DNA of 64,000 nt from Acidovorax sp. GTDB lineage: Bacteria > Pseudomonadota > Gammaproteobacteria > Burkholderiales > Burkholderiaceae_C. The position numbers and the translations under genes are program-made. How positions within the stretch are numbered: the first letter of the stretch is position 1; each line of letters starts with the position of its first letter. Shown piece by piece: positions 48,410-56,811 of the stretch. The notes under the pieces were generated by a model. That model was not told where the DNA came from and did not search any database. It was given only the letters and a program-made list of their open reading frames with translations. The stretch is taken from NCBI GenBank assembly GCA_031277855.1, contig JAITLO010000035.1, forward strand, positions 1 to 64,000, read 5' to 3'.

Positions 48410-48826
48410 ATGCTTGAGGCGGGTGTCAGCCGGACTTTGCGCACAGCTTGCGCTGCGCTAGTAGGTGCAATCTATGTGTTGTCTGCGGCTTCGGCCGGGG
48501 CACGCGGTGCCCCGCCGCCAGAGCCGGAAACGAACGCCACCACCATCGCGCTGCAGGAGCTGCCGCCCCAGGGTCGCACCACCTACACGCTGATCTTGCA
48601 AGGTGGCCCGTTTCCGTATGACAAGGACGGCACGGTGTTCGGCAATCGCGAACGGCTGCTGCCGGCATCCAAGCGGGGTTACTACCGCGAATACACCGTC
48701 AAGACACCCCGCTCCCGCGACCGTGGAGCCCGCCGCATCATCTGCGGCGGCCTGCAGCCGCAGCAACCCGATGCCTGCTACTACACCAGTGACCACTACA
48801 GCAGTTTCCGGAAGATCACGCCATGA
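48410..48826 (+). CDS. Secreted guanyl-specific ribonuclease (barnase/RNase Sa type)
   Basis: A 138-residue microbial RNase of the N1/T1/Sa family. Residues 1-33 are a signal peptide (TACAALVGAIYVLSAASAGA). The fold shows LQELPPQGRTTYTLILQGGP, FPYDKDGTVFGNRERLLP and YYREYTVKTP. Catalytic residues align with RNase Sa: Glu94 (YREYTV), an Arg cluster at 105-109 (RGARRIICGG) and His129 (TSDHYSSF). It should cleave RNA after G outside the cytoplasm, for nutrition or competition. ATG 48410 has GAAAGG 8 bp upstream. The stop overlaps the start of a barstar-like inhibitor (ATGA), the classic enzyme/inhibitor pair. Confidence 0.92.
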   Translation: MLEAGVSRTLRTACAALVGAIYVLSAASAGARGAPPPEPETNATTIALQELPPQGRTTYTLILQGGPFPYDKDGTVFGNRERLLPASKRGYYREYTVKTPRSRDRGARRIICGGLQPQQPDACYYTSDHYSSFRKITP

Positions 48827-49383
48827 GCCTCCTCGATCTGGATTGGGACCGTCAAAGCAGCAGCGCCTGGGGGAACTTCCTGAGCCACCCTGCCTCCACC
48901 ACTGCATTGCAGCGCCCCCACGGGCCCCAACACACCACAGAAAGCACCACGGAGATGGAAAAGCGCCCACTTCGTCCTGACAACGACACTCCTTTGCGCG
49001 GGGTGCGCAGCAATATCGTGCAGTCCATCCGGGCCTTTCACATTCCGGACCTGCAACAAGCTGCCGGCACGCTGGGCCAGCATTTTCTGTATGCCAATCT
49101 GGCCCATGCACAGAACAAGCAAGACATCCTGGAGCTGATCTCCACCCAGTTCCATTTCCCTGCGCATTTCGGCAAGAACTTCGACGCCCTGTACGACTGC
49201 CTGACCGATCCGCTGCACAAGGCCGGCCCGCAGCCAGGTTTTGTGCTGGTGCTGGACCAGATTCCCACCACCGGCAAGTTCGACAAGGAAGTGCGCGAGC
49301 AGTTTCTGGACTGCTTCCGCGATGCGGCCGAATACTGGGCCGAGCGCAAGATCGCCTTCCGCTGCTTCTACTCCTTCCTGTAG
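48823..49383 (+). CDS. Barstar-family ribonuclease inhibitor with N-terminal extension
   Basis: A 186-residue protein whose last ~100 residues match barstar. FPAHFGKNFDALYDCLTDP contains Asp121 and Asp125, equal to barstar Asp35 and Asp39 that plug the RNase active site; VREQFLDCFRDAAEYW carries a Glu at the barstar Glu76 position. Barstar has only about 90 residues; the first ~85 here (Ser/Thr/Pro-rich, then RSNIVQSIRAFHIPDLQQAA) are an extension of unknown role. It has no signal peptide, so it would neutralise RNase trapped in the cytoplasm. It is translationally coupled to the RNase and ends at a strong bidirectional terminator. Confidence 0.92.
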   Translation: MSLLDLDWDRQSSSAWGNFLSHPASTTALQRPHGPQHTTESTTEMEKRPLRPDNDTPLRGVRSNIVQSIRAFHIPDLQQAAGTLGQHFLYANLAHAQNKQDILELISTQFHFPAHFGKNFDALYDCLTDPLHKAGPQPGFVLVLDQIPTTGKFDKEVREQFLDCFRDAAEYWAERKIAFRCFYSFL

Positions 49384-49408
49384 AAACAGCACCTGAAAGC
49401 GCTGGCCG

Positions 49409-49445
49409 CATGCAAAAAGCCCGGGGTTTCCGGGCTTTTTGCATG
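49409..49445. terminator. Strong bidirectional terminator after the barstar gene
   Basis: Perfect 16-bp arms CATGCAAAAAGCCCGG and CCGGGCTTTTTGCATG with a 5-nt loop. The T-run lies in the right arm, and an A-run in the left arm makes it work for the convergent rsmA side too. Confidence 0.9.
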
Positions 49446-49558
49446 GCGTGCATAGCGTACTCGCTCCTTTAAAAAGAGCTTAGAACGCATATAGCAACTG
49501 CATCTCCGATATAAAACAATCGGAAGTCTTTGCAGCAACTACACGAGCTGCTCTCAAT

Positions 49559-50332
49559 TTAAATGGCTTTCTCGGAGAGCTGGGCCGCCAGCGCCTCGTA
49601 TTCAGCCACCGGCACCTCCTCGGCGCGGCGCTGCAGGTCGATGTCGCCGGCAAAACCTTTTTCTTCCAGCCATTTGCCCAAGGTGTTGCGCAGCATTTTG
49701 CGGCGCTGGCTGAAGGCCACGCGCACCAGCTCCTCCAGCAGCTGCGGGTTCAGCGCAGCGGGAGCGGCCTTGGGCACCATGCGCACCACGGCGCTGTTGA
49801 CCTTGGGTGGCGGGTCAAAGCTCTCGGGCGGCACAAACAGCACGTTCTCCATGTCGTAGCGCCACTGCAGCATCACCGAAAGACGCCCGTAGTCGGACGC
49901 GCCGGCATCGGCCACCATGCGGTCAATCACCTCTTTTTGCAGCATGAAGTGCTGGTCTTGCACCACGTCCACGCAGTCCATCAGGTGAAACAGAATCGGC
50001 GAGGAGATGTTGTAGGGCAGATTGCCCACCACGCGCAGCTTGGGCACCTCAAGGCGCTGGGCCAGGGCGCGGAAGTCCACCTTCAGCACATCGCTCTCGA
50101 CCACGTCCAGATCGGCACGCAGGCGCAGGCGCACGGCCAGGTCGCGGTCCAGCTCGATGACGGTGATCTTGCCCAGGCGCTCCACCAGGGGCTGGGTCAG
50201 CGCCATCAGGCCCGGGCCGATCTCCACCACCGGCTCACCAGCCTGGGGGTGGATGGCATCCACAATGGCGTCGATGATGGCCTGGTCGGTCAGAAAGTTC
50301 TGGCCAAAGCGCTTGCGGGGAATATGTTTCAT
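49559..50332 (-). CDS. rsmA: 16S rRNA (A1518/A1519) dimethyltransferase
   Basis: KsgA: dimethylates two adjacent adenines in helix 45 of 16S rRNA late in 30S assembly. The 257 residues show the start [16 protein letters not shown], the SAM motif [12 protein letters not shown], the acidic residue in VIELDRDLA, and the catalytic [12 protein letters not shown]. The C-terminal domain includes [16 protein letters not shown] 50332 gives the conserved N-terminus; an upstream TTG is possible. It follows surA and lptD in the same direction, separated from surA by a terminator-like hairpin. The pdxA gene that lies between surA and rsmA in enterobacteria is missing. Confidence 0.97.
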   Translation of the reverse strand: MKHIPRKRFGQNFLTDQAIIDAIVDAIHPQAGEPVVEIGPGLMALTQPLVERLGKITVIELDRDLAVRLRLRADLDVVESDVLKVDFRALAQRLEVPKLRVVGNLPYNISSPILFHLMDCVDVVQDQHFMLQKEVIDRMVADAGASDYGRLSVMLQWRYDMENVLFVPPESFDPPPKVNSAVVRMVPKAAPAALNPQLLEELVRVAFSQRRKMLRNTLGKWLEEKGFAGDIDLQRRAEEVPVAEYEALAAQLSEKAI

Positions 50333-50342
50333 GCCAAGCAAA

Positions 50343-50362
50343 AACGGTGCCTCGGCACCGTT
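50343..50362 (-). terminator. Terminator-like hairpin just upstream of rsmA
   Basis: On the minus strand, AACGGTGCC and GGCACCGTT pair almost without spacer (loop of four or so), followed by TTTTTGC, then the rsmA ATG 10 bp later. It can end surA transcripts, or act as an attenuator covering the rsmA ribosome site. Confidence 0.6.
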
Positions 50363-50446
50363 CGATAAAAAAAGAGAAAGGGCGCAGCGGCAATGATGGC
50401 ACTGCCGCCCCGCCCATGAGGATACAGGGGCATACGCCCGGCCGCT

Positions 50447-51859
50447 TTATTGCGGTGGGTCGCGGTATTCCACGTAGGTACGGCCACGCAGCTCCTGCAG
50501 CCAGGTGTCGTAGTCCTTCTCGGTCTTTTGCGCCCGCACCACGTCGCGCAGCATTTCGCGCTGCTCACGGGGGCTCAAGGCGGCCTCGCGGCGCTCCACC
50601 AGCTGGATCAGGTGCACGCCAAAGCGCGAGACCACGGGCGGGCTGATTTCGCCAGGCTGAAGGCGCTCAAGCACCTGCTCGAACTCGGGCACATAGCGGC
50701 CCGGGCCGGCCCAGCCCAGATCGCCACCTTGCGGGGCGCTGCCATCTTGCGAGTACTGGCGCGCCAGCGCTTCAAAATTGGCCGTGCCCTGCAGCACGCG
50801 GTTGCGCAACTCGGCCAGTTGGGCCGCTGCCTGGCGCTCGTTCAACTGGGCCGAGGGGCGCAGCAGAATGTGGCGGGCGTGGTTTTGCACCACCACCATG
50901 GGCACGCCGGACATGCTCTTGTCTATCACCTTCAGCACGTGGAAACCTGCGGACGAACGCACAGGCCCCACCACGGCACCGACCTGTGCCGAGCGCACGG
51001 CCTGCACAAACAGCTCGGGATAGCGATCCGCAGGGCGCAAGCCCATCACGGCGCTGCCCTTGACGTCGGAGTACTGCTGGGCCACCGCTTCAAAGCTGCC
51101 GCTGCGTGCAGCTTGTGCGGCCTCTTCTGCACGCGCCTTGTACTGCGCCACCTGGGCGTCGCTCGCACCCTCGGGCACTGCCACCAGGATATGACCCAGG
51201 TTGATGGCAGCGGCGGCGGCATCGCCCGACTTGCTGCGCTGCTCTTGCTGGTAGCGGTCGATTTCGTGGTCGCTGACCTTGACGCGGTTGTCCACCTCGC
51301 GCTCACGCAGGCGCTGCAGCGTGATCTGGCGGCGCAACTCCTCTCGGAACACACGCTCGGAAATGCCTTCCTTCTTCAGCTCCTTCGCCAGCTGTTCGCG
51401 GCTGATGCTGTTGTTGCGCGCCACGGCTTCCATGCCCTGGTCCACGGCGTAATCATCGACCTTGATGCCGACTTCCTGGGCGTATTGCACCTGGGCTTTT
51501 TCCAGGATCAAACGCTCCAGCACCTCGCGTGCCAGCGCGGCCTGGGGCGGGCGCTGGGCGCCTTCGCGCGACAGGCTTTCCTCCACCCGCGCCATGCGCG
51601 CGCGCACCTCGTTGTTGGTGATGGGCTCGGAATTCACCACGGCAACGATGTAGTCGGCCGAGCGCAGACCGCCACGTCCTGTGCCCACATCGGGGGCCTG
51701 GGTTTGCTCCAGCGCCCGGGACAGCGCAGGCGCACTGACGCCTTGCGCACCGGCAGCGCGCAGACCTTGGGCCTGGACCCCGGTCCAGGCAGACAGGCAC
51801 AGCACGCCCAGGGCGGCTGCACGGTACGAGATAGCAGGCAAACGCATGATTCGGTACAT
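50447..51859 (-). CDS. surA: Periplasmic chaperone/peptidyl-prolyl isomerase SurA
   Basis: A 470-residue outer-membrane protein chaperone. The signal peptide ends LCLSAWTGVQAQ. The N-terminal SurA domain starts at SADYIVAVVNSEPITNNEVR, followed by two parvulin domains (first INLGHILVAVPEGASDAQ, second QNHARHILLRPSAQLNERQA with GGDLGWAGPGRYVPEFE), and a C-terminal helix region closes the chaperone module. It escorts beta-barrel proteins such as the neighbouring LptD across the periplasm. ATG 51859 is 7 bp after the lptD stop; ATG 51847 is an alternative. Same transcript as lptD. Confidence 0.96.
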   Translation of the reverse strand: MYRIMRLPAISYRAAALGVLCLSAWTGVQAQGLRAAGAQGVSAPALSRALEQTQAPDVGTGRGGLRSADYIVAVVNSEPITNNEVRARMARVEESLSREGAQRPPQAALAREVLERLILEKAQVQYAQEVGIKVDDYAVDQGMEAVARNNSISREQLAKELKKEGISERVFREELRRQITLQRLREREVDNRVKVSDHEIDRYQQEQRSKSGDAAAAAINLGHILVAVPEGASDAQVAQYKARAEEAAQAARSGSFEAVAQQYSDVKGSAVMGLRPADRYPELFVQAVRSAQVGAVVGPVRSSAGFHVLKVIDKSMSGVPMVVVQNHARHILLRPSAQLNERQAAAQLAELRNRVLQGTANFEALARQYSQDGSAPQGGDLGWAGPGRYVPEFEQVLERLQPGEISPPVVSRFGVHLIQLVERREAALSPREQREMLRDVVRAQKTEKDYDTWLQELRGRTYVEYRDPPQ

Positions 51860-51865
51860 GAAAAT

Positions 51866-54274
51866 TTAGTCGTAATTGCTGAAGCGGCTGGGCGCTGGTG
51901 CATTGCCATCGCGCAGATTGCGATAGCGCGGAATCTGGTCCTTGAGCGTGCTCAAAGGGTCGTTGCCCACGCCCAGACGGGAGAAGCCCACAAACTCCAT
52001 CTGGAAGGACAGCTTGGTGGCCGAGGAGGTGATGCTGTTGGTATGGCGCTCCAGCAGCACGCGGCCAATCCAGCAGCAGCTGTCGTACTCGATGCCCAGC
52101 ACGGTGTCGATCATCTTGCTGTCCTGCATGCTGTAGTTCAGCCGGCCCACCGTGTACCAGCGGCTGCCGCCAGGCTGGCTACCGCCCTTGGGTGGAGTGA
52201 AGTCGCCACCAAACAAGGCCGCCACCGGCCATTGCCAGCCCAGGTCCACCTGCTCGCTGAAGTCGCGTTGCAGGCGATAGGCCATGCTGACCGTGCGATA
52301 GGCACCGGGACTGTAACGGGCGCTGATGGTGGAGCGCTTGATACGGCCTTCATCCTGGTTGTACTGCACGGCGCTATCAAAAGCCCAGCGCTGGCTCCAG
52401 TTAAAGCCGGCGCCCAGCAGCAGGTCGGACAGGCTTTCCTTGCCCGGTGCTTCACCCGGCAGGGTGACCAGTTGGTCCTTGAAGCGCAGACGCTGGGCTA
52501 CGGCCAGGCGCACGGCCTCGGCGCCGGTCTGGCGGTCCAGCCAGCGCGTGGTGATGCCCGCCGTCAACAGATTGTTGTCGGCGATGCGATCCTGGCCCAC
52601 ATAGCTGTTCTCGGCAAAGATGGAGGCGAAGTTAAAGTCCGAACGCGCCGTGTCATACACCGGCAGCATGGACTGGTCGCGGTAAGGCGTGTTGGTATAG
52701 AACAGGCGCGGCTCCAGCGTCTGCACATAGTCTTTGCCGAAGAAGGTGGTGTCGCGCTCAAACACCAGGCCGCTGTCCACGCTGAACGTGGGCAAGGTGC
52801 GCTGGAAGCTGGTCTGGCCGTTGATGGCCGTGTCCAGCTGGTAGCTGCTGGTGTGCAGCTGCAGCTTGGGCTTGATGAACCAGCCCGGCGCCAGAATGGG
52901 CCGGCTCAGCTGGGCCATCCCATAGCTGCGCTGGCCATTCCAGACATTCTGGGTGTTATCAATATTGCGTGCCTGAAAGCGCGTGGTGTCGGCTTCCCAG
53001 ACAAAATCAAAGCCCCCTGGCAAGTCGTAGGGCGTGTAGCGCCACTGCAGCTGCGGCATGCGGTCAAAGGGCGGCGTGATGGGCGAATCCACCTGCTGCT
53101 GCACCTGCCACTTCTGCGCACGCAGCACCACACTGTGGTCGTTGCGCGCCCAGCTCAGCGTGCCTTCGCTATTGACCAAGCGATTGCGCAGCAACGGGTC
53201 GGCGCGCATGAAATCACGCCAGTAATCGCCATCGCTGACCCGGTTCAGATTCAGGTTCAGACCCAGGCCGCCGATGGGGGTGTTCCAGCTCTGCTGGTGC
53301 TTCCACACATAGGCCCAGCGGTCCCGGTCACGCAGCTTGTCGTTGGCCATGGCCTCCAGCCGCAGCGTGCCGTTGTAGGTTGGCTCCAGATAGCGAAACT
53401 CGCCGGCCAGTCCCAGACCGCGCTTGCTCATCAGCGTGGGCGTGAGTGTGGCGTCCCGGTTGGGGGCAATGTTCCAGTAATAGGGCTGGGCATATTCGAT
53501 GCCGTTGAGGCTGTCGATGCCAATGCTGGGCGGCAGCAGGCCGGACTTGCGCTTGGTGGACAGCGGAAAGCTCACCGATGGCACGGGCAGCACCGGTACG
53601 CCCTTGAATTCCAGCACCGCATTCTTGGCATAGCCCACTTCTTCGGCACGATCGAGCTTGATGCTCTTGGCACGCAGCACCCAGTCCGGCTCCCAGGTGG
53701 TGGAATCGTCCCGCAGGCAGGTGGTGTAGGTGGCGTCGTGGACCACCGAGCGGTCACGGTCCAGAAAATCCACCCGCGCCGCGTCACCGTGCGCCTGGGT
53801 TTGCAGAAACTGGTAGCTGGCGTCGTCGAACTGGCCCTGGAAGGCATCCACATGCAGCTTCAACGCCGTGCCCTGGTAGACATCGCCGTCTTTGTTGATG
53901 TGCACATTGCCCTGGGCATCAACCAGGTCCTCGGCCAGGGTGTATTCCACCTGGTCGGCGCGCACCACGGTGCCCCCTTTGCGGAACTCGGCATGGCCTT
54001 GAACCTGGGCACGCACATCGGCCTGACCACTGATCTGGTCGCCACGAATAAAAGAAGGCAGCTGGTCGGCCACCGCTGCGGGAATACGTTCCTGCAGCAA
54101 TGGGGAAGACTTCAGCGGCGCAGCAACCAGGGGCTCTGTGGCGTCAGCCGCCTGTGCCCAGGCACCAGAACAGGCCAGCACGGCCGCCGCTGCCAGTGGA
54201 CGCACCACGGCACCGCGCGGCGAGGAACACCGGGAGGTCGCAAAGCAAGCGGGGGGCAACAAACGGACAAGCAC
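51866..54274 (-). CDS. lptD: LPS-assembly outer membrane protein LptD
   Basis: An 802-residue protein (Imp/OstA) that inserts lipopolysaccharide into the outer leaflet together with LptE. After a signal peptide (VRPLAAAAVLACSGAWAQAA) comes the OstA-like jelly roll (about residues 75-190, with ADQVEYTLAEDLVDAQGNVH) and a 26-strand barrel (for example VPVLPVPSVSFPLSTKRKSG near the start and the aromatic strand ends after it). Cysteines for the inter-domain disulfides are scarce (a CLRD near 190 and a CC pair near 720). It starts with GTG 54274. It heads the lptD-surA operon and is divergent from amgK over 72 bp. Confidence 0.96.
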   Translation of the reverse strand: MLVRLLPPACFATSRCSSPRGAVVRPLAAAAVLACSGAWAQAADATEPLVAAPLKSSPLLQERIPAAVADQLPSFIRGDQISGQADVRAQVQGHAEFRKGGTVVRADQVEYTLAEDLVDAQGNVHINKDGDVYQGTALKLHVDAFQGQFDDASYQFLQTQAHGDAARVDFLDRDRSVVHDATYTTCLRDDSTTWEPDWVLRAKSIKLDRAEEVGYAKNAVLEFKGVPVLPVPSVSFPLSTKRKSGLLPPSIGIDSLNGIEYAQPYYWNIAPNRDATLTPTLMSKRGLGLAGEFRYLEPTYNGTLRLEAMANDKLRDRDRWAYVWKHQQSWNTPIGGLGLNLNLNRVSDGDYWRDFMRADPLLRNRLVNSEGTLSWARNDHSVVLRAQKWQVQQQVDSPITPPFDRMPQLQWRYTPYDLPGGFDFVWEADTTRFQARNIDNTQNVWNGQRSYGMAQLSRPILAPGWFIKPKLQLHTSSYQLDTAINGQTSFQRTLPTFSVDSGLVFERDTTFFGKDYVQTLEPRLFYTNTPYRDQSMLPVYDTARSDFNFASIFAENSYVGQDRIADNNLLTAGITTRWLDRQTGAEAVRLAVAQRLRFKDQLVTLPGEAPGKESLSDLLLGAGFNWSQRWAFDSAVQYNQDEGRIKRSTISARYSPGAYRTVSMAYRLQRDFSEQVDLGWQWPVAALFGGDFTPPKGGSQPGGSRWYTVGRLNYSMQDSKMIDTVLGIEYDSCCWIGRVLLERHTNSITSSATKLSFQMEFVGFSRLGVGNDPLSTLKDQIPRYRNLRDGNAPAPSRFSNYD

Positions 54275-54346
54275 TTTCAGGAAGGGGCAAAGAAGAGACC
54301 GGGAGTTTTCGGCGGCAGCCGAGCGATTTGTAGAATCGGATTATCC

Positions 54347-55453
54347 ATGAGCGATTCCATCTCCCCCATTTCCAGCGTGGTATGGGCCGATCCGGCCCGT
54401 CAACACAGCTTCGAGTCCTGGCTGAAACCGCTGGCCGCCCAGCATAGCCTGAACCTGTCCAGCCTGCGCATTGCCTCGGCCGATGCCAGTTTTCGCCGCT
54501 ATCTGCGTCTGGACCGTGTCCAAGGCCATCCCGGGGACAGCCTAATTGTCATGGATGCGCCGCCCAACAAGGAGAACTGCGCGCCCTTTGTGCAGGTCCA
54601 GCAGCTGATGCAGCAGGCCGGCCTGAACGTGCCTGCCATTCTCGACTGGAACCAGGCCCAGGGTTTTATGCTGATTTCCGACCTGGGCAGCCGTACCCTG
54701 ATTGAGGTGCTGGACCCTGATCAGCCGCGCGATGCCGAAGCCTGGTACCGCCACGCGGTAGACCTGCTGCTGCAGTGGCAGCTGGCCTCCAAGCCCGGCG
54801 TGCTGCCGGCCTATGACGAAGCCCTGCTGCGCCGCGAGTTACAGCTGTTTCCAGATTGGTACATCGCCCAGCACCGCAAGTTGCAGTTGGACGACAAGCA
54901 ACAAGCCACGCTGTCCAAGGCCTTTGACCAGATCGTGGCCCACAATCTGCAGGCGCCCAGTGTCTATGTGCACCGCGACTTCATGGCCCGCAATCTGATG
55001 CTGCCCGCAGACCCCACCCAGCCTCTGGGGGTGCTGGACTTCCAGGACGCGGTTTACGGCCCCGTCACCTATGACATTGCCAGCCTGCTGCGCGATGCCT
55101 TCCTCACCTGGGAGGAGGACTTTGTCATCGACATTACCGTGCGTTACTGGGAAAAGGCCCGCAAGGCCGGCCTGGTGGGCGCCAAGAGCGCTTCCGGCTG
55201 GGGCGATGACTTTGGCGAGTTCTACCGCGCCGTGGAGTGGATGGGCCTGCAACGCCACCTGAAAGTGGCAGGCATCTTTGCCCGCATCACCCTGCGCGAC
55301 GGCAAGCCCAAATACCTGGCGGACGCACCGCGCTTTATCCACTACATCCGCTCCACCTGCAGCCGCTACCGCGAACTGGGCCCGCTGCTGCGCTTGGTCG
55401 ACCAAATTGAGAACATCCAAGTCCAGACCGGCTATGCCTACGGCCGGATGTAA
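54347..55453 (+). CDS. amgK: N-acetylmuramate/N-acetylglucosamine kinase AmgK-like
   Basis: A 368-residue aminoglycoside-phosphotransferase-fold kinase. Catalytic motifs are VYVHRDFMARNLML (HxDxxxxN, Brenner-type) and LGVLDFQDAVYGPVTYD (DFD-like metal site). The N-terminal region ASADASFRRYLRL and the LISDLGSRTLIEVL block follow AmgK of Pseudomonas, which phosphorylates MurNAc at C1 for anabolic cell-wall recycling. AmgK normally works with the uridylyltransferase MurU, whose gene often follows; here rsmE follows instead. The divergent position next to lptD is common in beta- and gammaproteobacteria. The start ATG 54347 gives MSDSISPI. Confidence 0.85.
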   Translation: MSDSISPISSVVWADPARQHSFESWLKPLAAQHSLNLSSLRIASADASFRRYLRLDRVQGHPGDSLIVMDAPPNKENCAPFVQVQQLMQQAGLNVPAILDWNQAQGFMLISDLGSRTLIEVLDPDQPRDAEAWYRHAVDLLLQWQLASKPGVLPAYDEALLRRELQLFPDWYIAQHRKLQLDDKQQATLSKAFDQIVAHNLQAPSVYVHRDFMARNLMLPADPTQPLGVLDFQDAVYGPVTYDIASLLRDAFLTWEEDFVIDITVRYWEKARKAGLVGAKSASGWGDDFGEFYRAVEWMGLQRHLKVAGIFARITLRDGKPKYLADAPRFIHYIRSTCSRYRELGPLLRLVDQIENIQVQTGYAYGRM

Positions 55454-55463
55454 CTATGCGCCC

Positions 55464-55553
55464 CCCCCTGAGCCGCTACGCGGCTTCCCCTGGAATAAGG
55501 GAACAAGGGGACGACAGCCCTCGCTGCGGGGCGGCGCGGCCGGCATAGGCCCT
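55464..55553 (+). repeat. Dispersed GC-rich 3'-end repeat, copy B
   Basis: Starts CCCCCTGAGCCGCTACGCGG about 10 bp after the amgK stop, continues through a divergent middle (AATAAGGGAACAAGG) and GGGGACGACAGCC, and ends GGCGCGGCCGGCATAGGCCCT. Same orientation relative to its gene as the three other copies. Confidence 0.8.
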
Positions 55554-55654
55554 TGCTGGCCGTCCCGCGCAAAGCGCAGCGCCTGCCTCACAGACTGTAT
55601 GTAGTGCTCAGCACCACGCCCACAGCGCATAACCTACGGATACCTAATATTTTT

Positions 55655-56389
55655 ATGCCGCGCTTTCACTGCCCCTTGCCGCTTGCTGCCGGCACCGAAC
55701 TGGAGCTGCCCGCCGGCGCCGCCCGCCATGTGCAGGTGCTGCGCATGCAGCCCGGCCAGCACATCACCTTGTTTGATGGCGCGGGCGACGGCGAATGGAG
55801 CGCCACCATCACCCGCATGGGCCGCAGCGATGTGGCCGTGCAGGTGGGCGCCTTCCAGGCCACGGGCCGCGAGGCCAGCCGCGCCGTGCACCTGCTGGCC
55901 GGTATCACCGCCAACGAGCGCATGGACTGGCTGGTGGAAAAAGCCACCGAAATCGGCGTGGCCAGCATCACCCCGTTGCTGGCCGAACGCAGCGTGCTCA
56001 AGCTCAAGGGCGAGCGTGGCGACAAAAAACGTGCCCATTGGCAGGCCGTGGCCGTGGCCGCCTGCGAGCAATGCGGCGGCAACCGCGTGCCCACCATCCA
56101 CCCCGCAGTGACACTGGCCGAATGGGCCGCGACCCATGCCAACGCAGCCGATGCCGCAGCCCCCCAGCGCGTGCTGCTGTCGCTGGCCGAGGGCACGCGC
56201 CCGCTGCTGCAGGCCGTAGAGGCTGGGGCGCAGCCTGTGCTGTTTCTCTCCGGCCCCGAGGGCGGCCTCAGCCCGGCCGAAGAGGCCCTGGCCCGCGCCC
56301 AGGGCTTTGCCCCCGTCACCCTGGGCCCGCGCGTGCTGCGCGCCGAAACCGCACCGCTGATGGCCTTGTCGGCCCTGGTGCTGCGCTGA
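55655..56389 (+). CDS. rsmE: 16S rRNA (U1498-N3)-methyltransferase RsmE
   Basis: A 244-residue SPOUT methyltransferase acting on U1498 in the 30S subunit. The N-terminal PUA-like domain opens MPRFHCPLPLAAGTELELPA. The SPOUT part shows LLAGITANERMDWLVEKATE, the SAM-binding FLSGPEGGLSPAEEALA and the terminal knot LGPRVLRAETAPLMALSAL. Start ATG 55655 is the conserved one. It lies downstream of amgK after a repeat element, so it may have its own promoter. Confidence 0.97.
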   Translation: MPRFHCPLPLAAGTELELPAGAARHVQVLRMQPGQHITLFDGAGDGEWSATITRMGRSDVAVQVGAFQATGREASRAVHLLAGITANERMDWLVEKATEIGVASITPLLAERSVLKLKGERGDKKRAHWQAVAVAACEQCGGNRVPTIHPAVTLAEWAATHANAADAAAPQRVLLSLAEGTRPLLQAVEAGAQPVLFLSGPEGGLSPAEEALARAQGFAPVTLGPRVLRAETAPLMALSALVLR

Positions 56390-56433
56390 TCTGGCGCTGC
56401 AGATTTGCTTTTCCCCCTACCTTGGAGTTTTCG

Positions 56434-56811
56434 ATGACTGTGTCCACCTCCGGCCCCATCACCCGCCACCATGTGGGCGCTCGCCTGTCTGAGACCGCCA
56501 TCCACCACGGCACGGTGTATCTGGCCGGCCAGATCCCCGAGAACAACCCCGACGGCGATATGCGCGTGCAGACCCAAGAGGTGCTGGGCCATGTGGAACG
56601 CCTGCTGAACGAGGCCGGCAGCAGCAAGGCCCATATCCTGTCGTGCAACATCTTTATCCGCGATGCGGCCGACATCACGGTGATGAACGAGGTCTGGGAT
56701 GCCTGGATCGTCCCCGGCCACACCCCTCCGCGCTGCACCGTCATCGCCCCCGCCATCAATCCCAAGTACCTGATTGAGGTGGTGGTGATAGGCGCGCAGA
56801 TCGAGAGTTAA
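56434..56811 (+). CDS. RidA-family protein
   Basis: A 125-residue YjgF/YER057c/UK114 protein. Conserved marks are YLAGQIPENNPDG, VQTQEVLGHVERLLNEAGSS, the active-site Arg in GHTPPRCTVIAPAI, and the Glu in YLIEVVVIGA. RidA proteins hydrolyse reactive enamine/imine intermediates such as 2-aminoacrylate; the conserved Arg suggests an active deaminase, though this subfamily is not the archetypal RidA. GGAG precedes ATG 56434. Its TAA stop overlaps, on the other strand, the stop of the next hydrolase gene. Confidence 0.9.
   Translation: MTVSTSGPITRHHVGARLSETAIHHGTVYLAGQIPENNPDGDMRVQTQEVLGHVERLLNEAGSSKAHILSCNIFIRDAADITVMNEVWDAWIVPGHTPPRCTVIAPAINPKYLIEVVVIGAQIES

Noticed and set aside
50450..54346. 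A plus-strand open frame of about 1300 codons antisense to surA and lptD, in frame with amgK
   Set aside because: It mirrors two well-recognised genes and its translation is His/Gln/Ala/Val-rich low-complexity sequence typical of antisense frames in GC-rich DNA. The amgK start at 54347 is supported by family length.
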